From an uncultured Rhodocyclaceae bacterium (GTDB lineage Bacteria > Pseudomonadota > Gammaproteobacteria > Burkholderiales > Rhodocyclaceae), in contig CAJQTY010000003.1 in NCBI GenBank assembly GCA_907163075.1, positions 548,637-612,636 on the forward strand: a stretch of DNA of 64,000 nt. The letters run 5' to 3'. A program made the position numbers and the translations under genes. Under the pieces are notes generated by a model. That model saw only the letters and a program-made list of their open reading frames with translations. It did no database searches and had not been told where the DNA came from. Shown one piece after another: positions 9,801-17,332 of this stretch (position 1 is its first letter; the number at the start of each line of letters is the position of its first letter).

Positions 9801-10028
9801 CATCTTTTTGTTCGCAAGAAAACGCCGGAGCACGCCATAAGTGTTTAGGCTTAGTCGCTTCTTGTTGGCGTCAAAGGAAAGCGCCGGCCACGACAAGGCA
9901 TGACCCGGACGGTCTTTTTTGGGAGGGAAGGCTTCAACCAGAAAGGTTATGAGGGAAGCCAGGTCAGTAGACGGAATCCGGCCGCGGGCCTGCACGGACG
10001 CTCCGCCCTGCTGGGGCAGTTGCATCAT
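6855..10028 (-). CDS. Unrecognised 1057-aa protein coupled to the helicase (candidate defence component)
   Basis: I do not recognise this family. The start is the first of two adjacent ATGs, preceded by a good ribosome-binding site (AAGGAG, nine bases upstream). The N-terminal 550 residues look mainly helical and charged. A central region (about 545-625) is beta-rich. Residues 755-960 look like an alternating alpha/beta fold: strand KIAVVVYATRP (758-767), helix, strand YEHVILISNHYGNRR (836-850), helix, strand VSLYMLRRDVF (877-887), then a strand-rich segment ending FCTYFLDTDYQ. That order loosely recalls an RNase H/PIWI-like or caspase-like core, but no catalytic set can be assigned by eye. 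No signal peptide or membrane segment is seen. The TAATG overlap with the helicase gene argues for a two-protein complex. Confidence 0.7.
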   Translation of the reverse strand: MMQLPQQGGASVQARGRIPSTDLASLITFLVEAFPPKKDRPGHALSWPALSFDANKKRLSLNTYGVLRRFLANKKMLEAFRQSDNSGFLRDISSPPKSFTAKMGGKVFKDNIGGTSKGVSQLKQLISEQLDQLGVTADNILVTDPTGAFKRLGDEIGLRDFLKEMPAQMVSIEFAKADRPVSQQDKDVARVFSAKEEIQAEDWLERMSTSIAETQAQRDDEFDEIQRDKLTETLRQDFDKSDSQVTRFLNFLEDEALARVRLAVSIAIMQGLATQVAKPKDTGEQAFVDYVQRVVLLFNLFGSPESPHSWHFDLSREYGMASEFSASTELVKALFYNCLPVWAEWNTQLFESRRVDPSSRGVSVVREVSYRFRVNGKDPRNELKQAFDSRLERIQQVLGDDAGDERQNQFRVRRSLTELAFLWLVLNPNIATENMQAEAEALAARLKTQGKVGVRDLLADLSSWSARVKGLSKTLVDLLRTKSRNVIAHAQRAVDDLYLVVQQSVVDWAAIERSRGKVRDPLVKPSEGQPENAEWFNHVKVARKPDDVVEPLFSVRIRTVLHERTLTCRENGATTIKTAREVPQELLNVTWRPIRVDQAEDNKHKASLRTEIEPYWLMGSGVDVWYEPELLKQRDNSKVAEEDRRQYRAAAATAMSVLVYTVLQVLADRVSKEREHRVATLMLRFQTQGKEAASSEGDHLIYAAAQSIESALMREVPVRMQGLVATGDRTYKDRGTAFALSSAFPLILGTNTTPAVSKIAVVVYATRPCDEHPDIKDADGFIFRAKTYLAEAVETPFPGYRLSFERMQSHVVENRDAFQSPQLIVEEVSRLHSLGYEHVILISNHYGNRRINRSAQRHSPHTQTTFLDEVANNFPNVSLYMLRRDVFPATRLHKRTRAESAFEATRLSDHNEFAILHGEGVVKQLIPAFTFATLAVVGNDDAARPQSGFCTYFLDTDYQVRNAEWRERVRSNIMSSSSVREGLVTVLRGLHFLEAEKQPEGGQFKPVLDPFSWVQPSNTGAAGEIQVAPASRRKGDVLLSLPALLSHVTDALHRGRG

Positions 10029-10047
10029 TTGGCATACTCCTTAGAGA

Positions 10048-10362
10048 TTAACCCAGTTGGGTCACTTCGCCCTCATGTGCATGCCGTGCGCAAGAGAACG
10101 GGTTTGGTACGCTGTGTACCGAATATAGTAACCCTATTTGCGTCAAGGTAGTTATTTCGCATTCGGAATAGACCACCGTGCCATCCTGGCGTGGTGCTTG
10201 GGTACGACAACGCCCTCGGGCGCGGAAAACAGTAAATTCGCCAAATAGCCGTTGGCCTCTAATCCATCCTTCAATAACTGGCTTAGGCGCTAGGTGCTGA
10301 GGGCTAACCGAACCCGGAAGCACGAACGCTAACTCACCTATTGGGCGCTCGCGAAAATCCAT
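10048..10362 (-). CDS. Possible small hypothetical protein upstream of the 1057-aa gene
   Basis: A 104-codon ORF ends 19 bp before the start of the 1057-aa gene, on the same strand, so it could be the first gene of that operon. The start has only a weak purine-rich upstream sequence, and the second half (TLTQIGLLYSVHSVPNPF) does not look like a folded protein. No family is recognised. It may be a chance ORF in a regulatory region. Confidence 0.22.
   Translation of the reverse strand: MDFRERPIGELAFVLPGSVSPQHLAPKPVIEGWIRGQRLFGEFTVFRARGRCRTQAPRQDGTVVYSECEITTLTQIGLLYSVHSVPNPFSCARHAHEGEVTQLG
10106..10120. promoter_or_regulatory. Palindrome GGTAC-N5-GTACC, candidate operator
   Basis: GGTACGCTGTGTACC is a perfect 5-bp-arm palindrome about 80 bp upstream of the 1057-aa gene. 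It lies beside AT-rich DNA (TATAGTAAC) that could hold that gene's promoter on the minus strand. Its role as an operator is inferred from position only. Confidence 0.35.
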
Positions 10363-10420
10363 GCCCGCCCATCGTGCCCATCGTTTTGCGGTGCATGCCT
10401 AAAGGATTTGAAGAGCTGAC

Positions 10421-10476
10421 AAAAACACAACATATAGTACGAAATAGTTAAATACATACTATATGTAGTTGTTTTT
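10421..10476. repeat. Long AT-rich inverted repeat in the divergent control region
   Basis: The left arm AAAAACACAACATATAGTA (10421-10439) pairs with the right arm TACTATATGTAGTTGTTTTT (10457-10476). The inner nine bases (CATATAGTA/TACTATATG) match perfectly and the outer part matches with small gaps, around a 17-base spacer. It could be a regulator binding site for either divergent operon or a structured DNA/RNA element. Nothing in the sequence decides between these. Confidence 0.6.
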
Positions 10477-10606
10477 GCCTTGACAGCCAGAGGCCACTGT
10501 TCTAAATTCTGAAAATACCTGACATGGCGGTATTGTTTTTGTTGCTAGGTGCTTTGTCTAGCCAATATGAGTGTATGTCGGCCTGTATATCAATAGGAGA
10601 GCCCCT

Positions 10607-11668
10607 ATGCAGTACGACATGCACTATTACGCGACTTACGCAATGGCCGCCGCGGCAGGAATTACTAAGGACGATGCCGAAATCATTGCTACCGCAGCCC
10701 AGTTTGTAGATGACCAAAACTTTCAAGCGCTGGCCACAGCCAAGACTGGCGAAGGTATTTTAGGTATTGCAACGGCTCACCATCCCGTTGAAGCGGGCGT
10801 AAGAGTGACAAAGCTTGCTGGCAATAACGATGACAGCCGCTTTGTTTGGACACCGTTTCATTTCATGCCGGGCAACGAGGGTGATACGTTCCACGACCGG
10901 TTGATTACAAAGAAGGACAGCGCAGTGGTTAACGCGATGCTGGACCACTATTTGAAACCTTCGACAATTGAGGCACATCGCGCCCATGCGCTCTTGCTCA
11001 TTGGCATCGCCGCGCACGTCTACGCTGACACCTTTTCTCATTATGGATTCTCCGGAATTTCCTCAGAAAAGAACGCTATCAAGACGAATTCATTGAAAGC
11101 GGATGAGTCGCACTCAGAAGAAATCCTTACGTATCTAAAGCAACAAGGGGATAAATTTCAGTCGATATTTGGTGGCGCACCACTTCTTGGGCATGGCAGC
11201 GTGTTGACCTATCCAGACAGGCCCTACCTGAAATGGAGCTTTGATTACGCGGATGAGCGCGGCACTAGCACTCGAGACAATTCAGTGACGTTTTTGGAAG
11301 CGTGTGAGGCGCTTTACAATCGTTTTGTTCAATTCTCCGCAGTGTATTACGAGCGTCCCGCCAAGCCCGTAGCCGGATGGGAAGACATTAAAGCAACTGT
11401 GAAGCAAATTATCGAAACCGAAGGCAGTGCTGAAGACCGGGCTCACTGTTGGGTAAAGACAATAGCCTCAGGAGCGTTGCCGGGTATTCAAACCCCAAAG
11501 CAGTACTCACCGGATACATGGCGTAGTCAAATTGATGAACTCGCCCAACTCGAGGACGCTGGCGACTTTATTGAATCAGCACCATATCAATTCTTCTCTG
11601 CGGCTGAATACCACCGCAGTTTTGTGTTGAAACGGCTGCTACCAAGTGTGGGCTTGATGGTGGCGTAG
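10607..11668 (+). CDS. DUF6765-like protein (phospholipase C/S1-nuclease-like, putative)
   Basis: 353 residues starting MQYDMHYYATYAMA, the characteristic start of DUF6765 proteins, followed by AAQFVDDQNFQ and the histidine-rich helix AHALLLIGIAAHVYADTFSHYGF (given here in parts: AHALLLIGIAAHVYADT, then FSHYGF, near 125-150). The histidine/aspartate pattern resembles the all-helical zinc-dependent phospholipase C/S1-P1 nuclease fold, but the activity of the family is not established to my knowledge. The ATG at 10607 is chosen because it has an AGGAG ribosome-binding site. The upstream ATG at 10571 lacks one. There is no signal peptide, so a cytoplasmic location is likely. It is the first gene of a rightward set with a HEPN gene and a membrane gene. 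Confidence 0.6.
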   Translation: MQYDMHYYATYAMAAAAGITKDDAEIIATAAQFVDDQNFQALATAKTGEGILGIATAHHPVEAGVRVTKLAGNNDDSRFVWTPFHFMPGNEGDTFHDRLITKKDSAVVNAMLDHYLKPSTIEAHRAHALLLIGIAAHVYADTFSHYGFSGISSEKNAIKTNSLKADESHSEEILTYLKQQGDKFQSIFGGAPLLGHGSVLTYPDRPYLKWSFDYADERGTSTRDNSVTFLEACEALYNRFVQFSAVYYERPAKPVAGWEDIKATVKQIIETEGSAEDRAHCWVKTIASGALPGIQTPKQYSPDTWRSQIDELAQLEDAGDFIESAPYQFFSAAEYHRSFVLKRLLPSVGLMVA

Positions 11669-11696
11669 CGTAAGGTGGGTTCAATATGGAGTCCGC

Positions 11697-12653
11697 ATGA
11701 AAAAGCATTTTTCTTGGCCTGGGTGCCCTAAAACGCTTGAAGAGTTCGAAGCTCTCATGGCCGCAATTGATGGTGCGCTAGCGACCGAGGGTGTGAAACC
11801 GTTTCAAAGGCCGATTCATGTTGGCCTCAAATTCTGGGAGGCTTTTCAGTGGGGAGGCCTTGTTCTGCCCCCCAAAGAACTTGCTGAAGCCCCTGGGTTT
11901 GTTGGTGATGTTCTCATGGCCAAAGCGCACCGCTGGTATGAGCAGACCTATGGCGACCAGCTGAAATCGGATTGGGCACACGGTTTTGTTCCGGTCAGAT
12001 TGGGTAATGGGTTGTGGCGCCTACGAGCCGCTGTAATGTATGGCAGTGTTCGTTTGTTTATCGACAAGAACTTACAGAATCGTGGCGTGAAGATTGGTGG
12101 GCCAGGTGTTCCAGCCACGTCCAACGTGCTCTGTCAGGTTGAGAACTTACCTCAGGGGTTGGCAGACAGGCTGTCAGAGCAAGTGCTCGAAGAAATGTTT
12201 CAATTTCATATTTTTGCGCTTCAGAATCTTCAATGGCGAGACGAGTTACCCAATACCGAGCTATTTGGAATGGCTCGCGCCGATTACGACCAATGCACGG
12301 CCGACGTTTTTGCACATCGACACGGCCAAGCGCGCTGGGCAGCGCAGCAAGCTGTCGAAAAAACATTGAAGGGTATGCTGTCTATAGCAGGAACGCAGTT
12401 CCCCACCGGTGGCCCGAATGGCCATAACCTAAAGCACATAGCCAAGCTTCTTGAAACCAAACACGGCGTCGTCGTGACGCCAGAATTTTTGGAGCTTGCA
12501 GATTGCTCGGCAAAGGTTCGGTATGGGGACGAACAGTCAACCGAGATTCAAGCACTCGCAGCCAATCATGCTGTACTTGGAGTATTGGAGCAACTCCGAA
12601 CCAGCCCGAAAACCCCGAGTCTCTTGGCGTTAGGCAAAGTGGTAGTCGCATGA
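11697..12653 (+). CDS. HEPN-domain protein
   Basis: 318 residues. The C-terminal third (about 195-305) has the HEPN pattern: RWAAQQAVEKTLKGML, then GHNLKHIAKLLE, then SAKVRYGDEQ followed by a long helix. In place of the usual RxxxxH ribonuclease motif there is R275-Y276 within AKVRYGDE, the form seen in many nucleotidyltransferase-associated HEPN proteins, so RNase activity is uncertain. The N-terminal 190 residues are not recognised. The start ATG follows ATGGAG at a good distance. The gene lies 28 bp after the DUF6765 gene, and its stop overlaps the start of the following membrane-protein gene (ATGA), so all three are probably co-expressed. Defence or toxin function is inferred from the domain and the neighbouring CBASS. 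Confidence 0.6.
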   Translation: MKKHFSWPGCPKTLEEFEALMAAIDGALATEGVKPFQRPIHVGLKFWEAFQWGGLVLPPKELAEAPGFVGDVLMAKAHRWYEQTYGDQLKSDWAHGFVPVRLGNGLWRLRAAVMYGSVRLFIDKNLQNRGVKIGGPGVPATSNVLCQVENLPQGLADRLSEQVLEEMFQFHIFALQNLQWRDELPNTELFGMARADYDQCTADVFAHRHGQARWAAQQAVEKTLKGMLSIAGTQFPTGGPNGHNLKHIAKLLETKHGVVVTPEFLELADCSAKVRYGDEQSTEIQALAANHAVLGVLEQLRTSPKTPSLLALGKVVVA

Positions 12654-13066
12654 GTTACGGAAAGCGTCGCTACTACAACAAAAGGCGTGGTCGTTCCTCG
12701 AATGGATTTGGCGGGATGGTGAACGATACCGCAGCGATTGCGAATAAGTTCGGCCCAAAGGGCGCCCTCATCACGGGCGTTTTGGGGTTCGTCTCCTTCT
12801 ATTTTGTATTCCCCTGGATATTGGTCGCTTGGTCAGACCATAACAAGGCAAAAATGACCGGCCAACTGCCGCCGATGATGGGGAAACTGCTGGATGACGT
12901 GTTTCTGCGTCGATTCATTCACCCGTTGGAATGGGCCGGCATTGCGGTGCTCATCGTATGCGTTGGTATTTCATTCTGGAAGGCATTTACGCGTACGGAC
13001 CTTGATTACCAGATGGAGCGGGATGCTACGTGGGTGGCGAAAATTATCGCTCGATTCGTAGATTGA
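12650..13066 (+). CDS. Small two-TM membrane protein
   Basis: 138 residues with a strongly basic, Tyr/Arg-rich N-terminus (YGKRRYYNKRRGR). Two hydrophobic segments follow, ALITGVLGFVSFYFVFPWIL (about 41-60) and AGIAVLIVCVGISFW (about 98-112). No family is recognised. The start ATG overlaps the HEPN stop codon in an ATGA arrangement. This decides against longer frames running into the HEPN gene and implies coupling. A small membrane partner of a HEPN protein could be an effector or an anchor, but that is speculation. Confidence 0.55.
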   Translation: MSYGKRRYYNKRRGRSSNGFGGMVNDTAAIANKFGPKGALITGVLGFVSFYFVFPWILVAWSDHNKAKMTGQLPPMMGKLLDDVFLRRFIHPLEWAGIAVLIVCVGISFWKAFTRTDLDYQMERDATWVAKIIARFVD

Positions 13067-13249
13067 TTGAAGCTAGGGAATACCTCAGCCATTGCTCATG
13101 GCACCGTTTGAAAAATCGCTAATGGCCTTGAAATATCTGATAAAGACCATATTTATAGTAGTGGTAATGCATTCTGACAACATTTGCAGTTTTAGTGTTC
13201 ACCTCAGACCCTCAGACCAGTCGTAGCAATTCCAATCGGAATGGAATAA
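13067..13249. promoter_or_regulatory. Probable promoter region of the CBASS operon
   Basis: A 183-bp AT-rich gap precedes the SAVED-effector gene. It contains several TATA-like stretches (for example ATATTTATAGTAG near 13150), but I cannot choose a single promoter. A GGAAT sequence just before the ATG at 13250 may act as ribosome-binding site. Confidence 0.3.
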
Positions 13250-14356
13250 ATGAATATCTTGAACTGGGCCATGGGCCTCGGAACGCAGCTCTTGACCTGG
13301 ATTATTCGGCCTCGAAATTTAGGCATTGCGCTATTCAGCGGGAGTTCTTTATTTCTTTTGAAAATAAGCGGCGGTTTCTCCTTCAAGGCTCAGGGTATTG
13401 CCGGTATCGTTAATGCCTTCGAATTCTCTACAGCAGACGGGCTACCCGGATACTTGATGCCGCCATTGGTTTACTTGGCGTGTGCCACTTGGTTTATTGG
13501 TCTGTCAATGATTATCTGGAATCAATGGCGAGAGTGGAAAGAAGCTGACACGCGACGTATTCTTGTCCTGGAGATGCGGGGCTTAGTAGACTCCTCCGAC
13601 AAGCCCCTCATAAATGCCATTCCTCGTTCTCTTGTGGGACGCCGCGTAGATTGCTTAGTCGACGTCCGGCGTTATTTGGTGGGCGAGCATCCAAATGTCG
13701 GCGAGGCCCTCAAGGAACTCAGCCATATTCAACGGCAGATTCGTCAGGCGCGCGGGGACACTGCACGAGCGGACGTCCAGGTGGTCGCAGGTGGCGTTAT
13801 GCAAGTGCCCCTGTTGTTTTACGCGGGCACGCTTCTGGATGATGAAGGAAATGTGCTTTTGCTCGAATGGGAGCGCACCAAGGGGGACTGGAAGCAGCTT
13901 CTTGACGCTGACGATACTGACCGCTTCAACACTGACGGCCTGGAAAACATCGGCGATGCCAAGGAAATCGTATTGGCGGTGTCGGCCTCATACGTGGCAG
14001 CCTCGGCCGACATAGCGGCTACGTTCCCGGGCATGCCCGTGGTGCACATGGCAAGACCGAATCCGCAACCGAACTCACTATGGTCAGAGGATACGCAAGC
14101 CGCGCTTACGCAGCAGTTCCTGCAGATGCTAGGAGCGCTAGCCAATCGAGGTGTCGAGATGGTGCACCTCGTTCTCGTGGCTCCGGCCTCTCTCGCAATT
14201 AGACTGGGTAAGGCTTACGACCACCGGAACATGCCAAAGGTCCGTTGTTATCAGCGGGAGCAAGGCCATACGCCACCTTATCCCTGGAGCATAGAAATGC
14301 CCGCGGCAACTCAGCCCGTTGCTCACTTAGTTACGCCAACCCCAGTTCTCAACTAG
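13250..14356 (+). CDS. cap14: CBASS effector: two-TM SAVED protein (Cap14-like)
   Basis: 368 residues. Two hydrophobic segments (about 22-40 and 66-92) are followed by a soluble region whose C-terminal half has the SAVED signature. That half contains EIVLAVSASYVAASADIA, FPGMPVVHMARP, VEMVHLVLVAPASLAIRLG and YQREQGHTPPYPWSIEMP. SAVED domains bind cyclic oligonucleotides, and in type II CBASS the fused TM helices are thought to damage the inner membrane when the messenger is bound. The gene lies just upstream of the CD-NTase in the classic order effector, synthase, Cap2, Cap3. The symbol follows the naming used for TM-SAVED effectors and is my assignment. Confidence 0.8.
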   Translation: MNILNWAMGLGTQLLTWIIRPRNLGIALFSGSSLFLLKISGGFSFKAQGIAGIVNAFEFSTADGLPGYLMPPLVYLACATWFIGLSMIIWNQWREWKEADTRRILVLEMRGLVDSSDKPLINAIPRSLVGRRVDCLVDVRRYLVGEHPNVGEALKELSHIQRQIRQARGDTARADVQVVAGGVMQVPLLFYAGTLLDDEGNVLLLEWERTKGDWKQLLDADDTDRFNTDGLENIGDAKEIVLAVSASYVAASADIAATFPGMPVVHMARPNPQPNSLWSEDTQAALTQQFLQMLGALANRGVEMVHLVLVAPASLAIRLGKAYDHRNMPKVRCYQREQGHTPPYPWSIEMPAATQPVAHLVTPTPVLN

Positions 14357-14370
14357 CCTGAAAGGCAGCC

Positions 14371-15606
14371 ATGCACCAGCAACCACAGAACACGAAGCGC
14401 TCCCATGTTATTGCGCTGGCAATGGAACAGCGCCAAGAAAGCCAGCAATGGGAAGAATTCATCGTCGCAATGTTGAAGAAACTGGAGCTTCCCGATGACA
14501 AGCGCGCCGCTGCTGAGGCACGCTACAAGGAGTTTGGTCGTCACATTGCACACAAGCTGGGTGTTACGGAAACCGATGTTCATGTCGTCGTTCAGGGTTC
14601 GATGCGAACTCAAACTACGATTCATGGGGATGGCCGAGAAAACTTTGACCTCGACGTCGTCGTGAAGCTGTCTGGCCTCACGTTTGAAGGGCTGCAGGAA
14701 TCAGAGCCGTTCTTCAAGCAGTTTGGAGCATCGCTAAAGGGACTCGAGGGGGCCGGGGACGCGACCCCCAAAAATCGGTGCTGGCGCCTGCCTTATCCAG
14801 GGGAGCCCTTCTACTTTGACGTCACCCCTGCAATTCCAATGTTCGCAGAAATCACGGACACCGACTTGCGTGTTCGGGACCCAATTACTACGTGGAGCCC
14901 TTCAAATCCGGAAAAGTTTGCCGATTGGTTCTGCACGATTGCGGACAAACGCCTTCCTTTCCAAGAAGAGAGAATACGCAAATTCGCCATGGAAGCGAGA
15001 ACGGTTGTCGACCCGATGCCAAAAGACCAAGTGCGCATTAACGACATCTTGCGCAGAATGGTGCAACTGATGAAACTTCACCGCGACAGCTACTACAAGC
15101 AGCAACAATCAGACGCGCGAGGTGAGGGCAAACCCATATCGGTCATCCTGGTCACATTGGCCGCCAAAGCCTACAACGAAATTGTGACCACGGAGCCGAA
15201 CGCTTACTCGTCGACCATTGAAGTTGCACTTGAAGTCGTAGCGCGCATGCCGAAGTTCATTGACCGGGGCTTGCTTGGCATCCGCGTTGACAATCCAGCT
15301 CTAACGGGGAAGCGCGGCGAGAACTTTGCCGACAAGTGGAACAGCGACAAAGGATTGCGCAACAACGAATTCAATGCTTGGCACGGACAGCTTACGACTG
15401 ACCTGGACGCGCTCTTCTCCGAAGAGTACAGCAAACGTTCTGAGAATCGCATCCGTAATGTTTTCGGCAATCACGGGGTGTCCGCCTGGAAGGCCAGCCT
15501 GCTGCCACAGGGTGTGCTGAGCGGATTACTGTCGAGTGCGCCAGCTCAGCAAAAAGGGCAACCACAGCTCGCTCGGCCGTCCGGATACAGGGATTCGCTT
15601 GCTTGA
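14371..15606 (+). CDS. CBASS CD-NTase (cyclic oligonucleotide synthase)
   Basis: 411 residues of the SMODS/CD-NTase family, which makes cyclic di- or trinucleotide messengers on phage infection. The nucleotidyltransferase motif is complete: G76-S77 in VVVQGSMRTQT, then D93 and D95 in FDLDVVV, and a third acidic residue D150 in FYFDVTPAIP. A helical region characteristic of the fold follows. The C-terminus is a flexible Gln/Pro-rich tail ending SLA. In type II CBASS the synthase C-terminus is joined to targets by Cap2. The start ATG has an AAAGG site ten bases upstream and lies 14 bp after the effector gene. The clade and messenger cannot be decided by eye. Confidence 0.88.
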   Translation: MHQQPQNTKRSHVIALAMEQRQESQQWEEFIVAMLKKLELPDDKRAAAEARYKEFGRHIAHKLGVTETDVHVVVQGSMRTQTTIHGDGRENFDLDVVVKLSGLTFEGLQESEPFFKQFGASLKGLEGAGDATPKNRCWRLPYPGEPFYFDVTPAIPMFAEITDTDLRVRDPITTWSPSNPEKFADWFCTIADKRLPFQEERIRKFAMEARTVVDPMPKDQVRINDILRRMVQLMKLHRDSYYKQQQSDARGEGKPISVILVTLAAKAYNEIVTTEPNAYSSTIEVALEVVARMPKFIDRGLLGIRVDNPALTGKRGENFADKWNSDKGLRNNEFNAWHGQLTTDLDALFSEEYSKRSENRIRNVFGNHGVSAWKASLLPQGVLSGLLSSAPAQQKGQPQLARPSGYRDSLA

Positions 15607-17332
15607 TAGCAAGACCTCGCTGACGGCATTCGAGCTCGCATCTGCCACCGTCGAGAACTGGCTCGACGGCGCAGGTGCAGCCTACGCGAAACGCAGTAAA
15701 ACGCATGACTCAAGGCGCAAGGGGGCTTCCTGGGATATAGAACTTGAGCACGCGCGGTTAGGTCCGCAAATAGTCCGGCTTTCTATTCCGAAGGATTTCC
15801 CTGCCTCAACTCCCGAAATCCATTTCGACAAGAAATTGTGCCTAGTTCTCCCGCATGTCGAGTTGGACGGAAAGTTCTGTCACGATGTCGAGCCGTCGCC
15901 CAAAGATTACGAGTCGCCCGACGGTGCGGTTAAGGCCGTCATCAAGTCTTTAGCCAAGTTTTGGACCGATACTGCGGATAGCCAGTGGGTTAATGATGAA
16001 TTCCACAATGAGCGACTCTCCTACTGGGTGCATTATTGTGAGCAATTTCGGAAAGCCCACGCCGTACCTACTCCGCATTCGGTGCGGGTAGCGCTGCAAC
16101 CGCTCAAAGGGGTGTCTGAAGGGAAGCTATCGGCCTATTTCAGCAAGAGCCAGAAGCTTCGCAGTGAAGTTATGCTCGCTACTGTGGGAGACCTCGACCC
16201 GCATTCAGTAGCCAAGCGCCATGGATGGGCGGACAACACCCTGGTGCGAGGGCATGCTCTTTTTGTCCCGATGGATAACAATATCCGATGGACTCCCCCG
16301 GATTGGCCCAAGACCTTTGAACAACTGGAGTCGTTCGTTGCTCAAGTCACAGACCACGAACAATCTGTCATCCACTGGATTCAAGGCAAGAGTGACGGCA
16401 GACCGCATCCGTTCCTGGTCGTTCTGGTGCAGGAAAAAGTTTGCTACGGGTTCCTCATCTCCCCCTCGCTACGACACCTTATTCCTCCGGGAATTGTTCC
16501 TGTGGCCATCGAACGAGTCGATGCGAATTGGGCACTCGCGCGAGACCACCAAGTGCCGGTGTTACAGGCTCGGCGAGAAAAGCGGGTTCTATTGCTTGGA
16601 TGTGGTTCTCTCGGGGCACCGGTTGCCGAACTGCTTGTGCGCTCCGGCATCGACGAACTCCATCTCTTAGACAAAGAAACGTTAGAGCCGGAGAATTGCG
16701 CTCGTCACATACTTGGCGTTGACGAAATGGGGCTATCAAAGGCCGTCGCGCTTACCCAGCGGCTTCATCTGCTCATCCCCGAAGTGACCGTAAAGCATAT
16801 TCGAGCGCCCGCGGCAAATTGGATACGAGATGTCTGTAAGCCAGGGATGTACGACATTGTGGTCGACTTTACAGGGGAGAGTTCGGTCCGCGTCATGCTG
16901 ACGCACTACCGCAAGCACTCTCTTGGTTCATGCCCTCTGGTGCATGCCTGGGTCGAACCGTTCTGTGCTGCCGCCCATGTCGTTTATTTAGCGCCAGCAG
17001 ACCTGTGGCCGGCTGACGACCCTGGCGAACGACTGGCCGCCGCCTCGTGGCCTGACAGCACGCGTATCAAATTGCCTGCTTGCGGAGCCGGGTTCCATCC
17101 GTATGGCGCGGCAGATGTATGGCAAGCGGCCGGTTTCGCTGCGGAAAGACTCCTTGCTGTAGTTGACGGAAAGGTTGCTGATTCCACGGTCTGGAGCTGG
17201 ATAAAGTCGAAAGCCTTCTTTCAGTCTCTTGGCTTCGAGATAATTACCGGCCCGCTGGTGCCCGATAGCGCCTCGGTGTTCGACTCAGTTCAAACCACGC
17301 GAACACTCCGGGACGTGCTCAGCAATGATTGA
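15536..17332 (+). CDS. cap2: CBASS Cap2, E2-E1 fusion ligase
   Basis: Up to 598 residues. An N-terminal E2-like domain carries catalytic-type Cys115 in DGKFCHD. A C-terminal E1-like ThiF/adenylation domain has the glycine-rich nucleotide loop GCGSLG (355-360) and a candidate E1 cysteine C516 in KLPACGAGF. Cap2 conjugates the CD-NTase C-terminus to cellular molecules and so primes it. The ATG at 15536 gives a 71-bp overlap with the CD-NTase gene. The in-frame TTG at 15599, overlapping the CD-NTase stop, would remove 21 unconserved residues and is an equally plausible start. The gene overlaps cap3 by eight bases. Confidence 0.88.
   Translation: MRQLSKKGNHSSLGRPDTGIRLLDSKTSLTAFELASATVENWLDGAGAAYAKRSKTHDSRRKGASWDIELEHARLGPQIVRLSIPKDFPASTPEIHFDKKLCLVLPHVELDGKFCHDVEPSPKDYESPDGAVKAVIKSLAKFWTDTADSQWVNDEFHNERLSYWVHYCEQFRKAHAVPTPHSVRVALQPLKGVSEGKLSAYFSKSQKLRSEVMLATVGDLDPHSVAKRHGWADNTLVRGHALFVPMDNNIRWTPPDWPKTFEQLESFVAQVTDHEQSVIHWIQGKSDGRPHPFLVVLVQEKVCYGFLISPSLRHLIPPGIVPVAIERVDANWALARDHQVPVLQARREKRVLLLGCGSLGAPVAELLVRSGIDELHLLDKETLEPENCARHILGVDEMGLSKAVALTQRLHLLIPEVTVKHIRAPAANWIRDVCKPGMYDIVVDFTGESSVRVMLTHYRKHSLGSCPLVHAWVEPFCAAAHVVYLAPADLWPADDPGERLAAASWPDSTRIKLPACGAGFHPYGAADVWQAAGFAAERLLAVVDGKVADSTVWSWIKSKAFFQSLGFEIITGPLVPDSASVFDSVQTTRTLRDVLSND

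Larger units (their letters stand above)
10029..10606. promoter_or_regulatory. 578-bp divergent control region between the helicase pair and the DUF6765 operon
   Basis: The region separates two divergent operons and holds a 15-bp palindrome (10106-10120) and a long AT-rich inverted repeat (10421-10476), each listed separately. One possible small minus-strand ORF (10048-10362) is also present. The ribosome-binding site AGGAG for the rightward operon ends about eight bases before the ATG at 10607. I cannot assign -35/-10 elements with confidence. Confidence 0.5.
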
